Positions 17,007 through 25,961 are shown, counted from the first letter of the stretch. The stretch is DNA of 64,000 nucleotides from Shewanella japonica (GCF_002075795.1 NZ_CP020472.1:1099001-1163000); one strand, 5' to 3'. The notes: generated by a model from the letters alone, not told the origin. Numbers and translations are program-made.

Positions 17007-18827
17007 ATGAAACAAATATTTTACACGAGTTTGGCTTTACTGTTATTGGCCTTCCACATACACGCTGCGCCTAAGGTAAACGATGCGAAAGCAACGGACG
17101 ACAAAGTGATATATCAGGATTATCTTCATCGTGATATTCGAGATGACATTTTTTATTTTGTTTTACCAGATCGTTTTAACAATGGTAATCAAGCCAATGA
17201 CAATGGAGCCGTATCTGGTGTATCTCATGGCGGGTTTGCTCCCCTTACTGAGCGCGGTTTTCATGGCGGTGATATTAACGGTATTGAACAGAAACTTGCG
17301 TATCTTGAATCGCTTGGTATTACAGCAATATGGATGACACCACTGCTAAGAAATAATGCGATTCAAAAAGACGGCATTGCTCACCATGGATACTGGATTG
17401 TCGATTTTACTGAAATCGATCCGCACTTTGGTACAAACGATGACCTGAAACAATTGATTGATGCGGCGCACCGACGTGGCATGAAAGTATTTTTTGACAT
17501 TATCACTAATCACACTGCAGATATCATTCGTTATAAAGAGTGCCATCAACTTGATGGTCGATTTATTGAAGGGCTAACGCGTTGTGAATATAAGCCAGTA
17601 AACACAGCAATGAGTGAGCAGTATTCGCCATTTCTATTGGATGATGAAGCCAATATCAAAACACCATCTTGGCTAAATGACCCACAGTATTATCATAATC
17701 AAGGCGACAGTAATTTTGAGGGAGAAAGTTCATTAAACGGTGATTTTAATGGTCTAGACGATCTGAATACTTTGCATCCTAAAGTGCTGTCTGGGATGGT
17801 TGAGATATACCAAAACCTCATTGCTGAATTTAAACCTGATGGATTCAGAATCGATACCGTGCGTCATGTTGATTTATCATTTTGGCAAACCTTCAGCCCT
17901 GCTATTGTTGAGTTTGCCAAGCAGCAGGGGATCCCTCAGTTTCATGTATTCGGTGAAGTCTATGATACCAACCCTGTTAATTTGAGCTTATACACCACAG
18001 ATGGAAAACTGCCGTCGGTATTGGATTTTGCTTTTCAAGATGTGGCTGCAAAAATCTTTTATCAAGGGCAAAGTCCGCTGCTTGCTAAGCAATTATTTGA
18101 GCAAGATGATTTGTATAAAGATGAAGATAGCCAAGCAGATTTACTGATGACTTTTTTAAGTAATCACGACATGGGACGAGCAGGTTACTTTATCAATGAA
18201 TCTGGCATTGCCAGCACAGAAGCAGAAAAATTACAGCGCAGTATTTTATCCCATGCCTTTATGTTTTTATCTCGAGGGATTCCGGTGGTGTATTACGGTG
18301 ATGAGCAAGGGTTTACTGGCGATGGTAATGATATTGATGCCCGAGAAGACATGTTTGCCTCACGTGTCGCAAGCTATAACGACAATTCGTTATTGGGCAC
18401 TTTAGCAACAACGGCTGATGACAACTTCGATAAAGCGCATCCTTTGTATAGGGCAATTGCCGCACTGAGTGAGTTACGCAAGACTGAGCGGCTTTTACGC
18501 CGTGGCGAGTATCAAGCTCGATTTTATGCTGATAAAGAGAACGCAAGTCATGCCGCTATGTTTGCTTTTTCAAGAATAGATAACAGCACTGGTGAGGAGT
18601 TATTGATGGTATTTAATACTGGTACCAGCTTGGCTTCGGCAACGATTCCTATGCTGGTTACTGAAGTGGATTCACTCCTTAATACGCAGGCTTTAAAAGA
18701 AGCGGCAACATCATCAAAGACTGCTATATCAACGAGTCAAGTCAGGGTTAATGAGCATGATATTAAGGTCTCACTCGCAGGTTTAAGTTTTGAGGTGTAT
18801 CGAGTGACTCATCGCAACGACTATTAG
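17007..18827 (+). CDS. Secreted alpha-amylase family protein (GH13)
   Basis: A 606-residue protein with a signal peptide ending at IHAA (about residue 20) and AAGG before the ATG. The GH13 barrel carries all landmark regions: FYFVLPDRFNNGN, the HGG(D)INGI segment, FDIITNHT, GFRIDTVRH with nucleophile Asp283, FGEVYD with acid/base Glu317, and FLSNHDMGR with Asp388. A beta-sandwich C-domain follows to the end (MFAFSRIDNSTGEELLMVFNTG). It should hydrolyse alpha-1,4 glucans in the periplasm or outside the cell. It follows the aldo-keto reductase by 56 bases but may have its own promoter. The stop codon lies within a tandem duplication. Confidence 0.94.
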   Translation: MKQIFYTSLALLLLAFHIHAAPKVNDAKATDDKVIYQDYLHRDIRDDIFYFVLPDRFNNGNQANDNGAVSGVSHGGFAPLTERGFHGGDINGIEQKLAYLESLGITAIWMTPLLRNNAIQKDGIAHHGYWIVDFTEIDPHFGTNDDLKQLIDAAHRRGMKVFFDIITNHTADIIRYKECHQLDGRFIEGLTRCEYKPVNTAMSEQYSPFLLDDEANIKTPSWLNDPQYYHNQGDSNFEGESSLNGDFNGLDDLNTLHPKVLSGMVEIYQNLIAEFKPDGFRIDTVRHVDLSFWQTFSPAIVEFAKQQGIPQFHVFGEVYDTNPVNLSLYTTDGKLPSVLDFAFQDVAAKIFYQGQSPLLAKQLFEQDDLYKDEDSQADLLMTFLSNHDMGRAGYFINESGIASTEAEKLQRSILSHAFMFLSRGIPVVYYGDEQGFTGDGNDIDAREDMFASRVASYNDNSLLGTLATTADDNFDKAHPLYRAIAALSELRKTERLLRRGEYQARFYADKENASHAAMFAFSRIDNSTGEELLMVFNTGTSLASATIPMLVTEVDSLLNTQALKEAATSSKTAISTSQVRVNEHDIKVSLAGLSFEVYRVTHRNDY

Positions 18828-18849
18828 CAATGCAACGACTAATAGCAAG
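18814..18849. repeat. 18-bp tandem duplication across the amylase stop codon
   Basis: GCAACGACTATTAGCAAT is followed by GCAACGACTAATAGCAAG (two mismatches). The first copy contains the TAG stop at 18825-18827. Confidence 0.85.
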
Positions 18850-19114
18850 GAGTCAATATAGACTCAGATTGACGATAAAACCTCACTAAGGAGCTTTCCC
18901 CTTTTTACTCCTGACCAATGTAGGCATGAGTTTACAGTGGTTTTTTTATTGGATAAACGTGATGCAACGATTGCGCAATGATTAATGAAACTAAGTGGGG
19001 ATTATTGGATAATTCATTAAGCTCAGAAACCAATGAGCTTAATGAATAACAAAGCGTGGTGGGAGATGAACGCCTGTATTGGAAAATGAAATCGTTAGTT
19101 AAGAATGCTAGGGA
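18828..19114. other. Intergenic region with a long inverted repeat
   Basis: About 290 bases between the amylase gene and the small PA3496-family gene. Apart from the tandem duplication and the inverted repeat at 19012-19047, I see no feature. Confidence 0.5.
19012..19047. repeat. Perfect 14-bp inverted repeat with 8-base loop
   Basis: The arms ATTCATTAAGCTCA and TGAGCTTAATGAAT pair completely around GAAACCAA. Neither side has a T-tract, so it is not a classical terminator. It lies 68 bases past the stop of the small minus-strand gene and may be an mRNA 3' structure or a protein site. Confidence 0.75.
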
Positions 19115-19294
19115 TTACGCAAAAAAATCATCCTCACCCATTGCACGTTTGAGTTGTTGTGCTTCGAGGTAGTCTTCAAGACGTCTTTTTACTTCACGTC
19201 TGTGTTGTATATCTTCTTTTGCTTTTGGATTAGATGGTTTTTCAAACCCATCTATTTCTGTGTTACTTGGAACAAATTCAATAATTTCAGCCAT
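19115..19294 (-). CDS. PA3496-family small protein
   Basis: A 59-residue reading frame with a good ribosome site (GAGGA six bases before ATG). It starts MAEIIEFVPSNTEIDGF, has a highly charged helical middle (HRREVKRRLEDYLEAQQLKR) and ends in AMGEDDFFA. The basic RRLEDYLE-type helix followed by an acidic, aromatic tail is the pattern of the PA3496 family, described as putative envelope integrity proteins. The function is not established. It has no signal peptide and is a single-gene unit. A plus-strand frame across the same DNA (19154-19477) is cysteine- and phenylalanine-rich noise. Confidence 0.85.
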   Translation of the reverse strand: MAEIIEFVPSNTEIDGFEKPSNPKAKEDIQHRREVKRRLEDYLEAQQLKRAMGEDDFFA

Positions 19295-19920
19295 AAAATA
19301 TCCTCATTATCGAGTCGAATTTTCTTGGTGTTTCATGGGCCAAATGGCGCTGATGGTATTCAAGAAAACCTGTCGATATCAAACATAGAGACCAAACTAC
19401 AAGCATTTAGTATTGGTAAAAATAAACACTACATTAGTGTATGCTTAAGCTGGAATTTATCAGGAGTTTCAAAATAAAAATGCGATCCGGATAACAATTT
19501 TATTTTAAAGTTTCAAAAGGAGATATTCGTCATATTTTAAGGGGATAGGCGAATTATTTTGCTAACTATCTAGGGTATGTTGCTCTTTCAAGGTTATTTT
19601 TGTTCTAAACAAAACATAACCAGCAAAGATCAACAGGCCCTAGTCACTATATTCATTTATTCAATACAAGATTAAGGTCATTAAGGCACGCATAACTAAC
19701 AGAGGTGGCAAAGGGTCAAGTGAGTCACTTCATCATTCATCATCTGCGTTTTTTAAGCTCAATACGCAGTAATTCTCATTGTGTGCCACTTATGTCAAAG
19801 CTTAAAAGACTGTAAAGCTGCTAGTGATTAGTGCCTTGCTAGGGTTAAATAACCTTATTCAATATTTTTATGAATAGCCTATTATTAACCAACACACTTA
19901 TTTGATTGACTGAAGGGCCT
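19295..19920. other. Gene-free intergenic region
   Basis: About 620 AT-rich bases. A plus-strand frame that extends to 19477 is judged spurious. I see no RNA gene or strong repeat; it presumably holds divergent promoters. Confidence 0.5.
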
Positions 19921-20910
19921 ATGAAAAACGAATTGTTTAAAAACATCCTATTTTCAATTGGCGGTATTGTCATGATAGGAAGTACAGCGATGAGCTGTGC
20001 TTCTGATGATATTCAAATGCACCATGATGACTATCTCGGCTCAGGGAGTATTACCCAAGGCGCTGCGACTACCGTCGTCAGTAATTTGTTTACGTGTCAA
20101 AATGGTCGCAGTCGCGTTGCTGGTATAGGTGAGATTACTGATGCGCAGGGCACAGTATGGACTGTACCAGGCAGCAATCAATTTAGCAGTGCACCCAAAG
20201 CAATGGATTTATATGAACAATGCGCTGGTATTACCCCTAGAAATTTAGCCGAAGTTAATCAAGATGATGTGCCTGTGGTGACAGTTGACCCGCAAGGTGA
20301 GGTGATTACTGGGTATATTTTTGCAGATAATTACTTTGAACTTTATATCAATGGCAAATTAATCGCTGTTGATAGCGTGCCATTTACGCCATTTAATTCA
20401 AGTATTGTAAAATTCAAGGTCAGTAAACCTTATACCATTGCCGTTAAAGTCATTGATTGGGAAGAAAACCTAGGTTTAGGTTCTGAGAATAATAGAGGTA
20501 ATGCATACCATGCTGGTGATGGGGGCTTTATTGCCAGCTTTAGTGATGGCACTGTGACAAATCGTGATTGGCAAGCGCAAACTTTTTATACCTCTCCAAT
20601 TTTAGATTTAAGCTGCTTATCTGAAAAAGACGGCGCGAGATTATCTACTGATTGTGGTGTTACGGATGAGAAAAATGGACAACAAGCGTATGCAGTACAT
20701 TGGACGATGGCTGATAATTGGATGAATGAAGATTTTGATTCAAGTACTTGGCCGCAAGCAAGCTTATACTCAGATGATGAAATAGGAGTGAATAATAAAA
20801 AAGCCTACATGAATTTTATCGAAAAATTCAGTGGGGCGGGAGCCAGCTTTATTTGGTCTACTAATGTGGTGTTAGATAATGAGGTATTGCTACGGTATAC
20901 CGTGAACTAA
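19921..20910 (+). CDS. Exported protein of unknown function, probable lipoprotein
   Basis: The 329-residue protein is started at ATG 19921 (AAGGG upstream); a TTG at 19906 would add five residues. The N-terminus is a signal with a plausible lipobox ending at Cys26 (STAMSC). The middle contains a jelly-roll-like segment, GYIFADNYFELYINGKLIAVDSVPF, then KFKVSKPYTIAVKVIDWEENLGLG, which resembles a carbohydrate- or galactose-binding-type sandwich. The remainder is rich in Trp, Asn and Asp (HWTMADNWMNEDFDSSTWPQA). I do not recognise a named family. It sits alone, but a YHYH-domain lipoprotein with comparable composition is 5 kb away. Confidence 0.82.
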   Translation: MKNELFKNILFSIGGIVMIGSTAMSCASDDIQMHHDDYLGSGSITQGAATTVVSNLFTCQNGRSRVAGIGEITDAQGTVWTVPGSNQFSSAPKAMDLYEQCAGITPRNLAEVNQDDVPVVTVDPQGEVITGYIFADNYFELYINGKLIAVDSVPFTPFNSSIVKFKVSKPYTIAVKVIDWEENLGLGSENNRGNAYHAGDGGFIASFSDGTVTNRDWQAQTFYTSPILDLSCLSEKDGARLSTDCGVTDEKNGQQAYAVHWTMADNWMNEDFDSSTWPQASLYSDDEIGVNNKKAYMNFIEKFSGAGASFIWSTNVVLDNEVLLRYTVN

Positions 20911-21025
20911 TGCGTGGTTGATAAGACATTCAGTAAAGTAAAAACAGTGGCTTAAATAATGGCAAAGTGTTGAGGGTGAATCCCAACACTTTGCAAGGTA
21001 ATAGTTGTTAAATTAGCATGTTAGC

Positions 21026-21901
21026 CTACCAAGAAAACGTTTGAATGATGTCTTGTTTTGTCACTGGATTGGTTGCTATTTCATGCTCAATTCTATCTTT
21101 AAATGGCACTCTAGCTTGAGGTAACATGCCACGCATTGGCGAGATATTATTACCGTGATCGCCCCAGTAATAGCAATCAAAATCCGCTAAATTTTCCAGT
21201 AAGTACTTCTCTTCTTCCAGCACTTGTAATGGACTTGGCATAACAAATTCACCACGCACTACTTGCTGTTCGAGTTCAGTCCCTGGCTGAATTGCAATGG
21301 CCATTGGCGCAATTTCTTCCGGCTGCATAATGTTTAAAATATCTGTAGTCGCTTTAATGTGCTCTTTTGAGCGATGACGGCCACCTAGTCCAAATATAAA
21401 TGAAGCCAGCACTTTAATCCCTGCCTCTTTTGCCATCGCCATGCCTTCAATGGCATGTTCAGGTTTCATCGCCTTTTTGATGTTATCGAGGACAATAGGA
21501 TCGCCTGACTCTAAACCTGCGTATGCCATTGTCAAACCCGCTGCCCGCATTTGTTTAAGTTCTGCCACTGTTTTACGGCGAAAATCATTAAAGCCTGCAT
21601 ATAAAGCAATATTTTGAATTTCAGGGAAAGTCTCAGTAATTTTATTGAGAATTGCCAATAAAAATTCGGTTCTTACAGCCATGACATTGCCATCAATCAA
21701 AAAGATAGATTCAACGTGAGCGTGGATTTTTCTGGCCTGTTCAATATCACTAAAAATATCTTCTAGTTCACGAATTTTAAATCGTTTATCGCTGAACATA
21801 TTGCAGAAAGTACATTGGTTGTTACTGCAACCTAATGTGGTCTGAATGAGGATGCTGTCAGCCTCGGGCCATGGACGATAAACTTTGCCTTCATAACGCA
21901 T
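21026..21901 (-). CDS. Radical SAM protein
   Basis: The 291-residue protein starts at ATG 21901 with AAGGA upstream. The [4Fe-4S] cluster motif is CSNNQCTFC (Cys25, Cys30, Cys33), a C-x4-C-x2-C variant found in a Elp3/MiaB-like radical SAM subgroup that begins MRYEGKVYRPW. The SAM-binding glycine region (AYAGLESGDP) and a later GLGGRHRSKEHI follow, completing the partial TIM barrel. No extra domain (TRAM, B12) is present. Substrate unknown. It is monocistronic. Confidence 0.92.
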   Translation of the reverse strand: MRYEGKVYRPWPEADSILIQTTLGCSNNQCTFCNMFSDKRFKIRELEDIFSDIEQARKIHAHVESIFLIDGNVMAVRTEFLLAILNKITETFPEIQNIALYAGFNDFRRKTVAELKQMRAAGLTMAYAGLESGDPIVLDNIKKAMKPEHAIEGMAMAKEAGIKVLASFIFGLGGRHRSKEHIKATTDILNIMQPEEIAPMAIAIQPGTELEQQVVRGEFVMPSPLQVLEEEKYLLENLADFDCYYWGDHGNNISPMRGMLPQARVPFKDRIEHEIATNPVTKQDIIQTFSW

Positions 21902-22268
21902 AACGTTTCCTTAAGACTGTCGTCTTATTGAGAATACATCACCTAGAAGTGGAGACACTCTAGGTCAATGCTAGATGAAAAGACACCTAGCAATACAATG
22001 AGGGCGATCTTAGCAGTAGATTTTTAGCTTGATAATTAAGCACTATATTGAATCAGTTTATCGATTTTGTTGATAATCGCTTTGTTGCTAAGTCACAGGA
22101 CTGTTATGCAACTCAGGGTTTTGCCGTGATGAAAAGGCGTTGTGCTTATGCTGAAGATGACAGGTTTTATCAAAAGAATGAGTCATCGCAGGGCGATAAA
22201 AAAGCTAAAGGCACGGGCCATTAGCTTTTTAATATTAAGGTTTTTGTAATTGAAGCTGAGCTTAATTA
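21902..22268. other. Intergenic region upstream of the radical SAM gene
   Basis: About 370 bases. It holds the terminator at 22198-22230. A 31-codon frame near 22130 has no ribosome site and runs into that hairpin; I do not accept it. Confidence 0.5.
22198..22230 (-). terminator. Terminator of the SDR gene
   Basis: AAAAAGCTAA pairs with TTAGCTTTTT around a 12-base loop, with a T-run on the minus strand side, 38 bases past the SDR stop. Confidence 0.75.
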
Positions 22269-23075
22269 TTAGCTTAGCTCTGTAAGAACTCGCTCAAGCA
22301 CTGCAACCACTTTTGCGGTTTTAGCTACATCAAGTGCATCAGGGTGAGGTGATGCAAATTGGCCTCTGTCATTATCAAAATATTGCCCAGTTGCTTGAGC
22401 AAATTCTTCTGATAATGCCGCTCTGGTTAGAATGTCCGCACCAATTGATAAATCTCCGCCAGCCACACCGTATGCTTGTTTAACCATTTTACTGCCTAAC
22501 ATCGAAGCAGGATTGACCGAGACAATCATAGGTCCATGACCTTGAACTGATAAGGCGAGATCTCGTGACCACATGGTCAGAGCCAGTTTACTTTGGGCAT
22601 AGACAGTACTATCAGATAACTGACTTGGCTGTGCCATGTCGCTTGCTAAAAAAGCGGCTTGTGCAGCTGAAGATAAATTCACAATGCGGCCGCTATTATC
22701 CATGATCGGCATTAACAACTTACTAAGCAAATAAGGCGCAAAAGTGTTTACTGCATAGCGTGAATCTAAGCCGTCTGAGGTGATTAACGTCGTAGGGTTA
22801 TAAACCCCAGCATTGTTAATTAATACATCCAGCTTACTGTGTTTTTCTTTAATGTTTGCTGCTAACTTTTTGACATCACTCATGCTAGATAAATCGGCAA
22901 CATACGTTTCGATTTGTGCAGCAGAGGAGCTGTTAATAAGCAGCGTTTCCACATCGGCAAGTTTGTTAGGGTTACGTCCATGAAGTAATACTTTATGGCC
23001 TTCAGCGAGTAACATTTTTGCAGTTTCTAATCCAATTCCATCTGTTGAACCAGTAACAAGAATGATTTTTTGCAT
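22269..23075 (-). CDS. Short-chain dehydrogenase/reductase
   Basis: A 268-residue Rossmann-fold oxidoreductase with AGGA before ATG 23075. It has the cofactor motif TGSTDGIG (residues 8-15), the HGRNPNKL segment that suggests NADP(H), DVLINNAGVYNP, the catalytic Ser in VNLSSAAQ and the YAQSK catalytic Tyr/Lys. Its general form resembles retinol-dehydrogenase-like or WW-domain-oxidoreductase-like SDRs. The substrate is unknown, and it stands alone with its own terminator. Confidence 0.92.
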   Translation of the reverse strand: MQKIILVTGSTDGIGLETAKMLLAEGHKVLLHGRNPNKLADVETLLINSSSAAQIETYVADLSSMSDVKKLAANIKEKHSKLDVLINNAGVYNPTTLITSDGLDSRYAVNTFAPYLLSKLLMPIMDNSGRIVNLSSAAQAAFLASDMAQPSQLSDSTVYAQSKLALTMWSRDLALSVQGHGPMIVSVNPASMLGSKMVKQAYGVAGGDLSIGADILTRAALSEEFAQATGQYFDNDRGQFASPHPDALDVAKTAKVVAVLERVLTELS

Positions 23076-23330
23076 GGTGTATTCCTAATGATATTAATCG
23101 CCGCTGGGGCGCTGTCCACTGTTTTGATTAATTAATATTAGCACTTATTGAGTGTTTGATAATGGCACTAAATGCAGAATCACTTTATAGATTCGCTTGA
23201 TAATAGAGCACTGTAAATAGCAGCAATAGATTGGTTAAAAATTAACTTTATTTTATTTGCACAATCACAAAATTGAGTCCAAGTTCAATTTAGAGTCTTT
23301 GCTCTATTGGTTTTGTGGTTGACACGTTTC

Positions 23331-23358
23331 TCGTTTCAATTAAGTCGTTTCAATTAAG
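23331..23358. repeat. 14-bp perfect tandem duplication in the prepilin promoter region
   Basis: Two identical adjacent copies of TCGTTTCAATTAAG, lying where a promoter spacer would be. Copy number could affect transcription or reflect two binding sites. Confidence 0.85.
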
Positions 23359-23397
23359 ATAAAATAGAGTGATGGTTATAAGGTGGATTAACTCCAA

Positions 23398-23467
23398 CGC
23401 TAGGATGGCATTCGAGGTTTAAGATGACTTAAGCCTTCATCAGAGAGACGAAAATGTCTCTATAGCG
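23398..23467 (+). promoter_or_regulatory. Candidate structured leader RNA before prepilin 2
   Basis: CGCTA (23398-23402) can pair with TAGCG (23463-23467), closing a junction that holds two hairpins: GAGGTTTAAG/CTTAAGCCTT with loop ATGA (23414-23437), and AGAGAC/GTCTCT with loop GAAAAT (23444-23461). The closing helix touches the GAGG ribosome site. It does not match the conserved bases of the GEMM c-di-GMP riboswitch as I know them. It could be an RNA switch, a thermometer or a stability element. Confidence 0.4.
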
Positions 23468-23477
23468 AGGTATCACT

Positions 23478-24029
23478 ATGAAATTATCAATGGTTACAAA
23501 ACCGAATTTTTCAATGTCGACAACTAAAGCGCAAGGCGGCTTCACTTTAGTCGAATTAGTGGTTGTCATCATTATTCTTGGCATTTTAGCTGTCGTGGCC
23601 GCGCCCAAGTTCATTAATTTGCAGGGCGATGCTCGCGTGAGTTCGCTTGCTGGAATGAAAGCGGCGATTCAAAGTGCTAATACATTGGTGTATTCAAAAG
23701 CCAGTCTTGCTGGAGTGGAGAAAGAAGCAGATGTGACGGATTTAGATATCGGTACAGGTAATGATTTGTTCACAGCCTACGGTTATGTGGTTGCTTCTGA
23801 ACTAGATTTAGATAATTTGCTACAAAATGACTTTAACTCAGCCGTTTCTGAGACCGATCCAACCATGGCTGTTGATAGAGGTGCTGAATGGACAATGTAT
23901 GAAGGCAATGGGCAAGCGACTATTTGGCAAGTCGGTGCGCCTGCAGAATGTAAGTTAATCTATAAGGAGGCAAAAAGTACAACAGAATTACCAGAGTACA
24001 TAATAGAAACTGATCCAAACAAGTGTTAA
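23478..24029 (+). CDS. Type IV prepilin, MshA-like (orphan copy 2)
   Basis: A 183-residue protein with GAGG seven bases before ATG 23478. It has a long leader of 21 residues ending KAQGG, cleaved before FTLVEL, then the same assembly helix as the other copies ([20 protein letters not shown]). The mature Glu5 is present. The segment SANTLVYSKASLAGVEKEAD closely follows copy 1, and the C-terminus has two cysteines (AECKLIYK and terminal NKC) that probably close a disulfide loop. The middle region is divergent from the others. No assembly genes are nearby. A small one-helix protein follows on the same strand. Confidence 0.92.
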   Translation: MKLSMVTKPNFSMSTTKAQGGFTLVELVVVIIILGILAVVAAPKFINLQGDARVSSLAGMKAAIQSANTLVYSKASLAGVEKEADVTDLDIGTGNDLFTAYGYVVASELDLDNLLQNDFNSAVSETDPTMAVDRGAEWTMYEGNGQATIWQVGAPAECKLIYKEAKSTTELPEYIIETDPNKC

Positions 24030-24195
24030 GGAGGCTAAGATTTATAGATTGAAATATAAAGCAGTCTCATGTGTTGAGGTTGCTTTTAGTTTTAGCTAAA
24101 TCCTATGTTTTTTCGAACTGATTTAGCTTAGTAGCGATTGCTTTTCACTATTAACCGCTTATGCTAATGCCATGTCTATTTTTCGCTAAATTATT

Positions 24196-24516
24196 ATGCC
24201 TACAGCTAAAAACGCTAACCTTGTATCTGTCGTCGTTATCATCGGCTTGCTAATTGCTGTTATCACATCAGTTGTGATGATCAATCAGTCTAATCAACAT
24301 AAAGGCCCTGAAGTTTGGAGCTCATTTGTGTATAAAAATGGTTATGATTCTGCCGCTTATGAAATGGATACAGATTTTGTAGATTACCCTTCTTGTAAAG
24401 CTCATGCACAGACAGTATCTGCAGAATATAACAATGCACCATGGCAGTGTGGTTTATACTGTCGATTCGATTCTATGAGACAAGGCTTCGAATGTGAGTC
24501 GATGTTAAATGACTAA
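24196..24516 (+). CDS. Small membrane-anchored hypothetical protein
   Basis: A 106-residue frame starting at ATG 24196 without a strong ribosome site. One N-terminal membrane helix (VSVVVIIGLLIAVITSVVMI) is followed by a soluble domain with four cysteines (SCKAHA, QCGLYCRF, FECESM), suggesting disulfides and an outside location. No family is recognised. It follows prepilin 2 by 166 bases on the same strand; a link to pilus function is only positional. Confidence 0.65.
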   Translation: MPTAKNANLVSVVVIIGLLIAVITSVVMINQSNQHKGPEVWSSFVYKNGYDSAAYEMDTDFVDYPSCKAHAQTVSAEYNNAPWQCGLYCRFDSMRQGFECESMLND

Positions 24517-24864
24517 CCCATATCATTGCTTCTCTTTTTTGTTGATATATTTTCTATTTACCTTGCTGACTGCTGGCATCATATGAGACCACAGTGGCGT
24601 AAAGTGGTAACTAGGTATCAATAATTCTTCATATCATAGCCACATCAAGCATAACTTTAATGGTTGAGGCGCTAATACACCTTAATAAACCAATGATGAA
24701 CAATGTTTCACATTAACAATCGGTCATCTTAGACTTTAACACTTAGTAATCGCGTATTATTCCGCCAACAACAAAAGGTGTTAACCAATGTTTCAGCTTG
24801 TGCAAAAAGAGCGTGTTTGTCGCAAACCTTAATCTATTAGCCAATGATGTTAATGAGGATAGAA
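24517..24864. other. Intergenic region
   Basis: About 350 AT-rich bases. A 14-codon frame starting near 24790 has an AAGGTG upstream but no other support. No further feature is seen. Confidence 0.45.
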
Positions 24865-25263
24865 ATGAAAAAATTATTAGTATGCAGTGTGTTATTTATG
24901 TCATCAGCAGCAATGGCAAATCAGTCTGAAGGTTATTCTGATAATGCTGCCGTAACGACACCAGCGTTAAAGCAAGCTGGTGGATTCAGTGGACCAGTTG
25001 CTGGCTCTGCTCATACGGTTGCTTCTGCATTAGAGGCAAAAGACGATGCTCCAGCCATACTAACAGGGTTTATCGTCGAGTCTTTAGGTGATGAAGAGTA
25101 TCGGTTTAAAGATGACAGTGGCGAAATTATTGTCGAAATTGATGATGATAAATGGAGTGGTATTCTTGCGACTCCAGAAACCAAGCTGACTTTACAAGGT
25201 GAAGTGGATAGTGAGTGGACTACTACGTCTTTAGATGTCGATGTTGTTCGTTTAGCTGACTAA
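24865..25263 (+). CDS. YgiW/YdeI-type BOF-fold periplasmic stress protein
   Basis: The 132-residue protein is started at ATG 24865 with GAGGA five bases upstream; an ATG at 24844 precedes that site. A signal peptide ends at AAMA. The mature part has GGFSGP, then a bacterial OB-fold (BOF) domain: ILTGFIVESLGDEEYRFKDDSGEIIVEIDDDKWSG and LTLQGEVDSEWTTTSLDVDVVRL. This matches the YgiW/YdeI family linked to tolerance of stress such as peroxide and antimicrobial peptides. It forms a single-gene unit with its own terminator. Confidence 0.93.
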   Translation: MKKLLVCSVLFMSSAAMANQSEGYSDNAAVTTPALKQAGGFSGPVAGSAHTVASALEAKDDAPAILTGFIVESLGDEEYRFKDDSGEIIVEIDDDKWSGILATPETKLTLQGEVDSEWTTTSLDVDVVRLAD

Positions 25264-25324
25264 TACAGGTTAACCGAGTTTAATAACTAAGATTATTAAC
25301 GAGGTTATTCATTAAGAAAATAAG

Positions 25325-25357
25325 AGGCGAATCATCCTAGTGATGGTTCGCCTTTTT
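25325..25357 (+). terminator. Terminator after the BOF-fold gene
   Basis: AGGCGAATCATC pairs with GATGGTTCGCCT (one G-T pair) around CTAGT, followed by TTTTT. Confidence 0.85.
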
Positions 25358-25368
25358 GTTTTGAAAAA

Positions 25369-25896
25369 TTAGTCTGCAGAGGCATTAAGTAAGGTTTTAG
25401 ACGACTGATCTTTATCGATAGTAAAGGTCTGTTTTTGCTTATCATGTTGGCGGGTAATCGTCATATCCATTTGTTTCTCAGACAAGTGACGACCAAATAA
25501 GCGATTGGTAAACGTTAATTCGCTATTGGTGTTATCTAGGGGATATTTACCCATTACAATTAAGTGTGATGACGGCTTTTTGGGATTGCCATGAGATGCT
25601 AATGAAATGATTAACCCTTGCAATGGTAGCTTGGCTTTTGAGTCACTAAGCTGCACATTTTCATGTATTAATTCAGTTGCTTGGTTTTTGTATCGCGTAA
25701 GTTCGGCAGAGGATGCTTTGCTATCATTGTCCATATCTAAACCTTCAAAGGCAGATACGGGTAAGGACAGCACCATAAAGGCGCCTTTATCAACAATATT
25801 GATGGTGCCGTGCTGCGCAACCATCATATGTGCGAGTGCGTTGGCACACATTAGAATACAGATTATTAATATCGTGATAATTTTTAATAACATCAT
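25369..25896 (-). CDS. Exported hypothetical protein with an EF-hand-like segment
   Basis: The 175-residue protein is started at ATG 25896, which gives a normal signal peptide ending ANALA; the frame extends upstream to 25983 and would then overlap the YHYH gene. The mature N-terminus is HMMVAQHGTIN. The segment LDMDNDSKASSAELTRY looks like an EF-hand loop (D-x-D-x-D-S-x-A-S-x-x-E), suggesting calcium binding. The rest is beta-rich without a recognised family. It lies 65 bases downstream of the YHYH lipoprotein gene on the same strand, so the two are probably cotranscribed. Confidence 0.75.
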   Translation of the reverse strand: MMLLKIITILIICILMCANALAHMMVAQHGTINIVDKGAFMVLSLPVSAFEGLDMDNDSKASSAELTRYKNQATELIHENVQLSDSKAKLPLQGLIISLASHGNPKKPSSHLIVMGKYPLDNTNSELTFTNRLFGRHLSEKQMDMTITRQHDKQKQTFTIDKDQSSKTLLNASAD

Positions 25897-25961
25897 CTTG
25901 GGTATACTCTTAATTGATGTAAGTGTAATCGTGTTATTGGCTTCAACCAGATAAATAGAGA

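Larger units (their letters stand above)
23076..23477. other. Regulatory region before prepilin 2
   Basis: About 400 bases between divergent genes. It contains a 14-bp tandem duplication, a TTGACA-like -35 element near 23319, a TAAAAT-like -10 element near 23360, and then a folded leader that runs to the prepilin ribosome site. Confidence 0.5.

Noticed and set aside
19154..19477. Plus-strand 107-residue Phe/Cys-rich frame
   Set aside because: Antisense of the PA3496-family gene, with no ribosome site.
22130..22225. 31-codon plus-strand frame
   Set aside because: No ribosome site; ends inside the SDR terminator hairpin.
23398..23467. GEMM c-di-GMP riboswitch
   Set aside because: The leader folds, but the conserved GEMM bases around CACGCACAGGGCAAACC are not present.
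24790..24834. 14-codon plus-strand frame before the BOF-fold gene
   Set aside because: AAGGTG upstream, but too short to judge without conservation.
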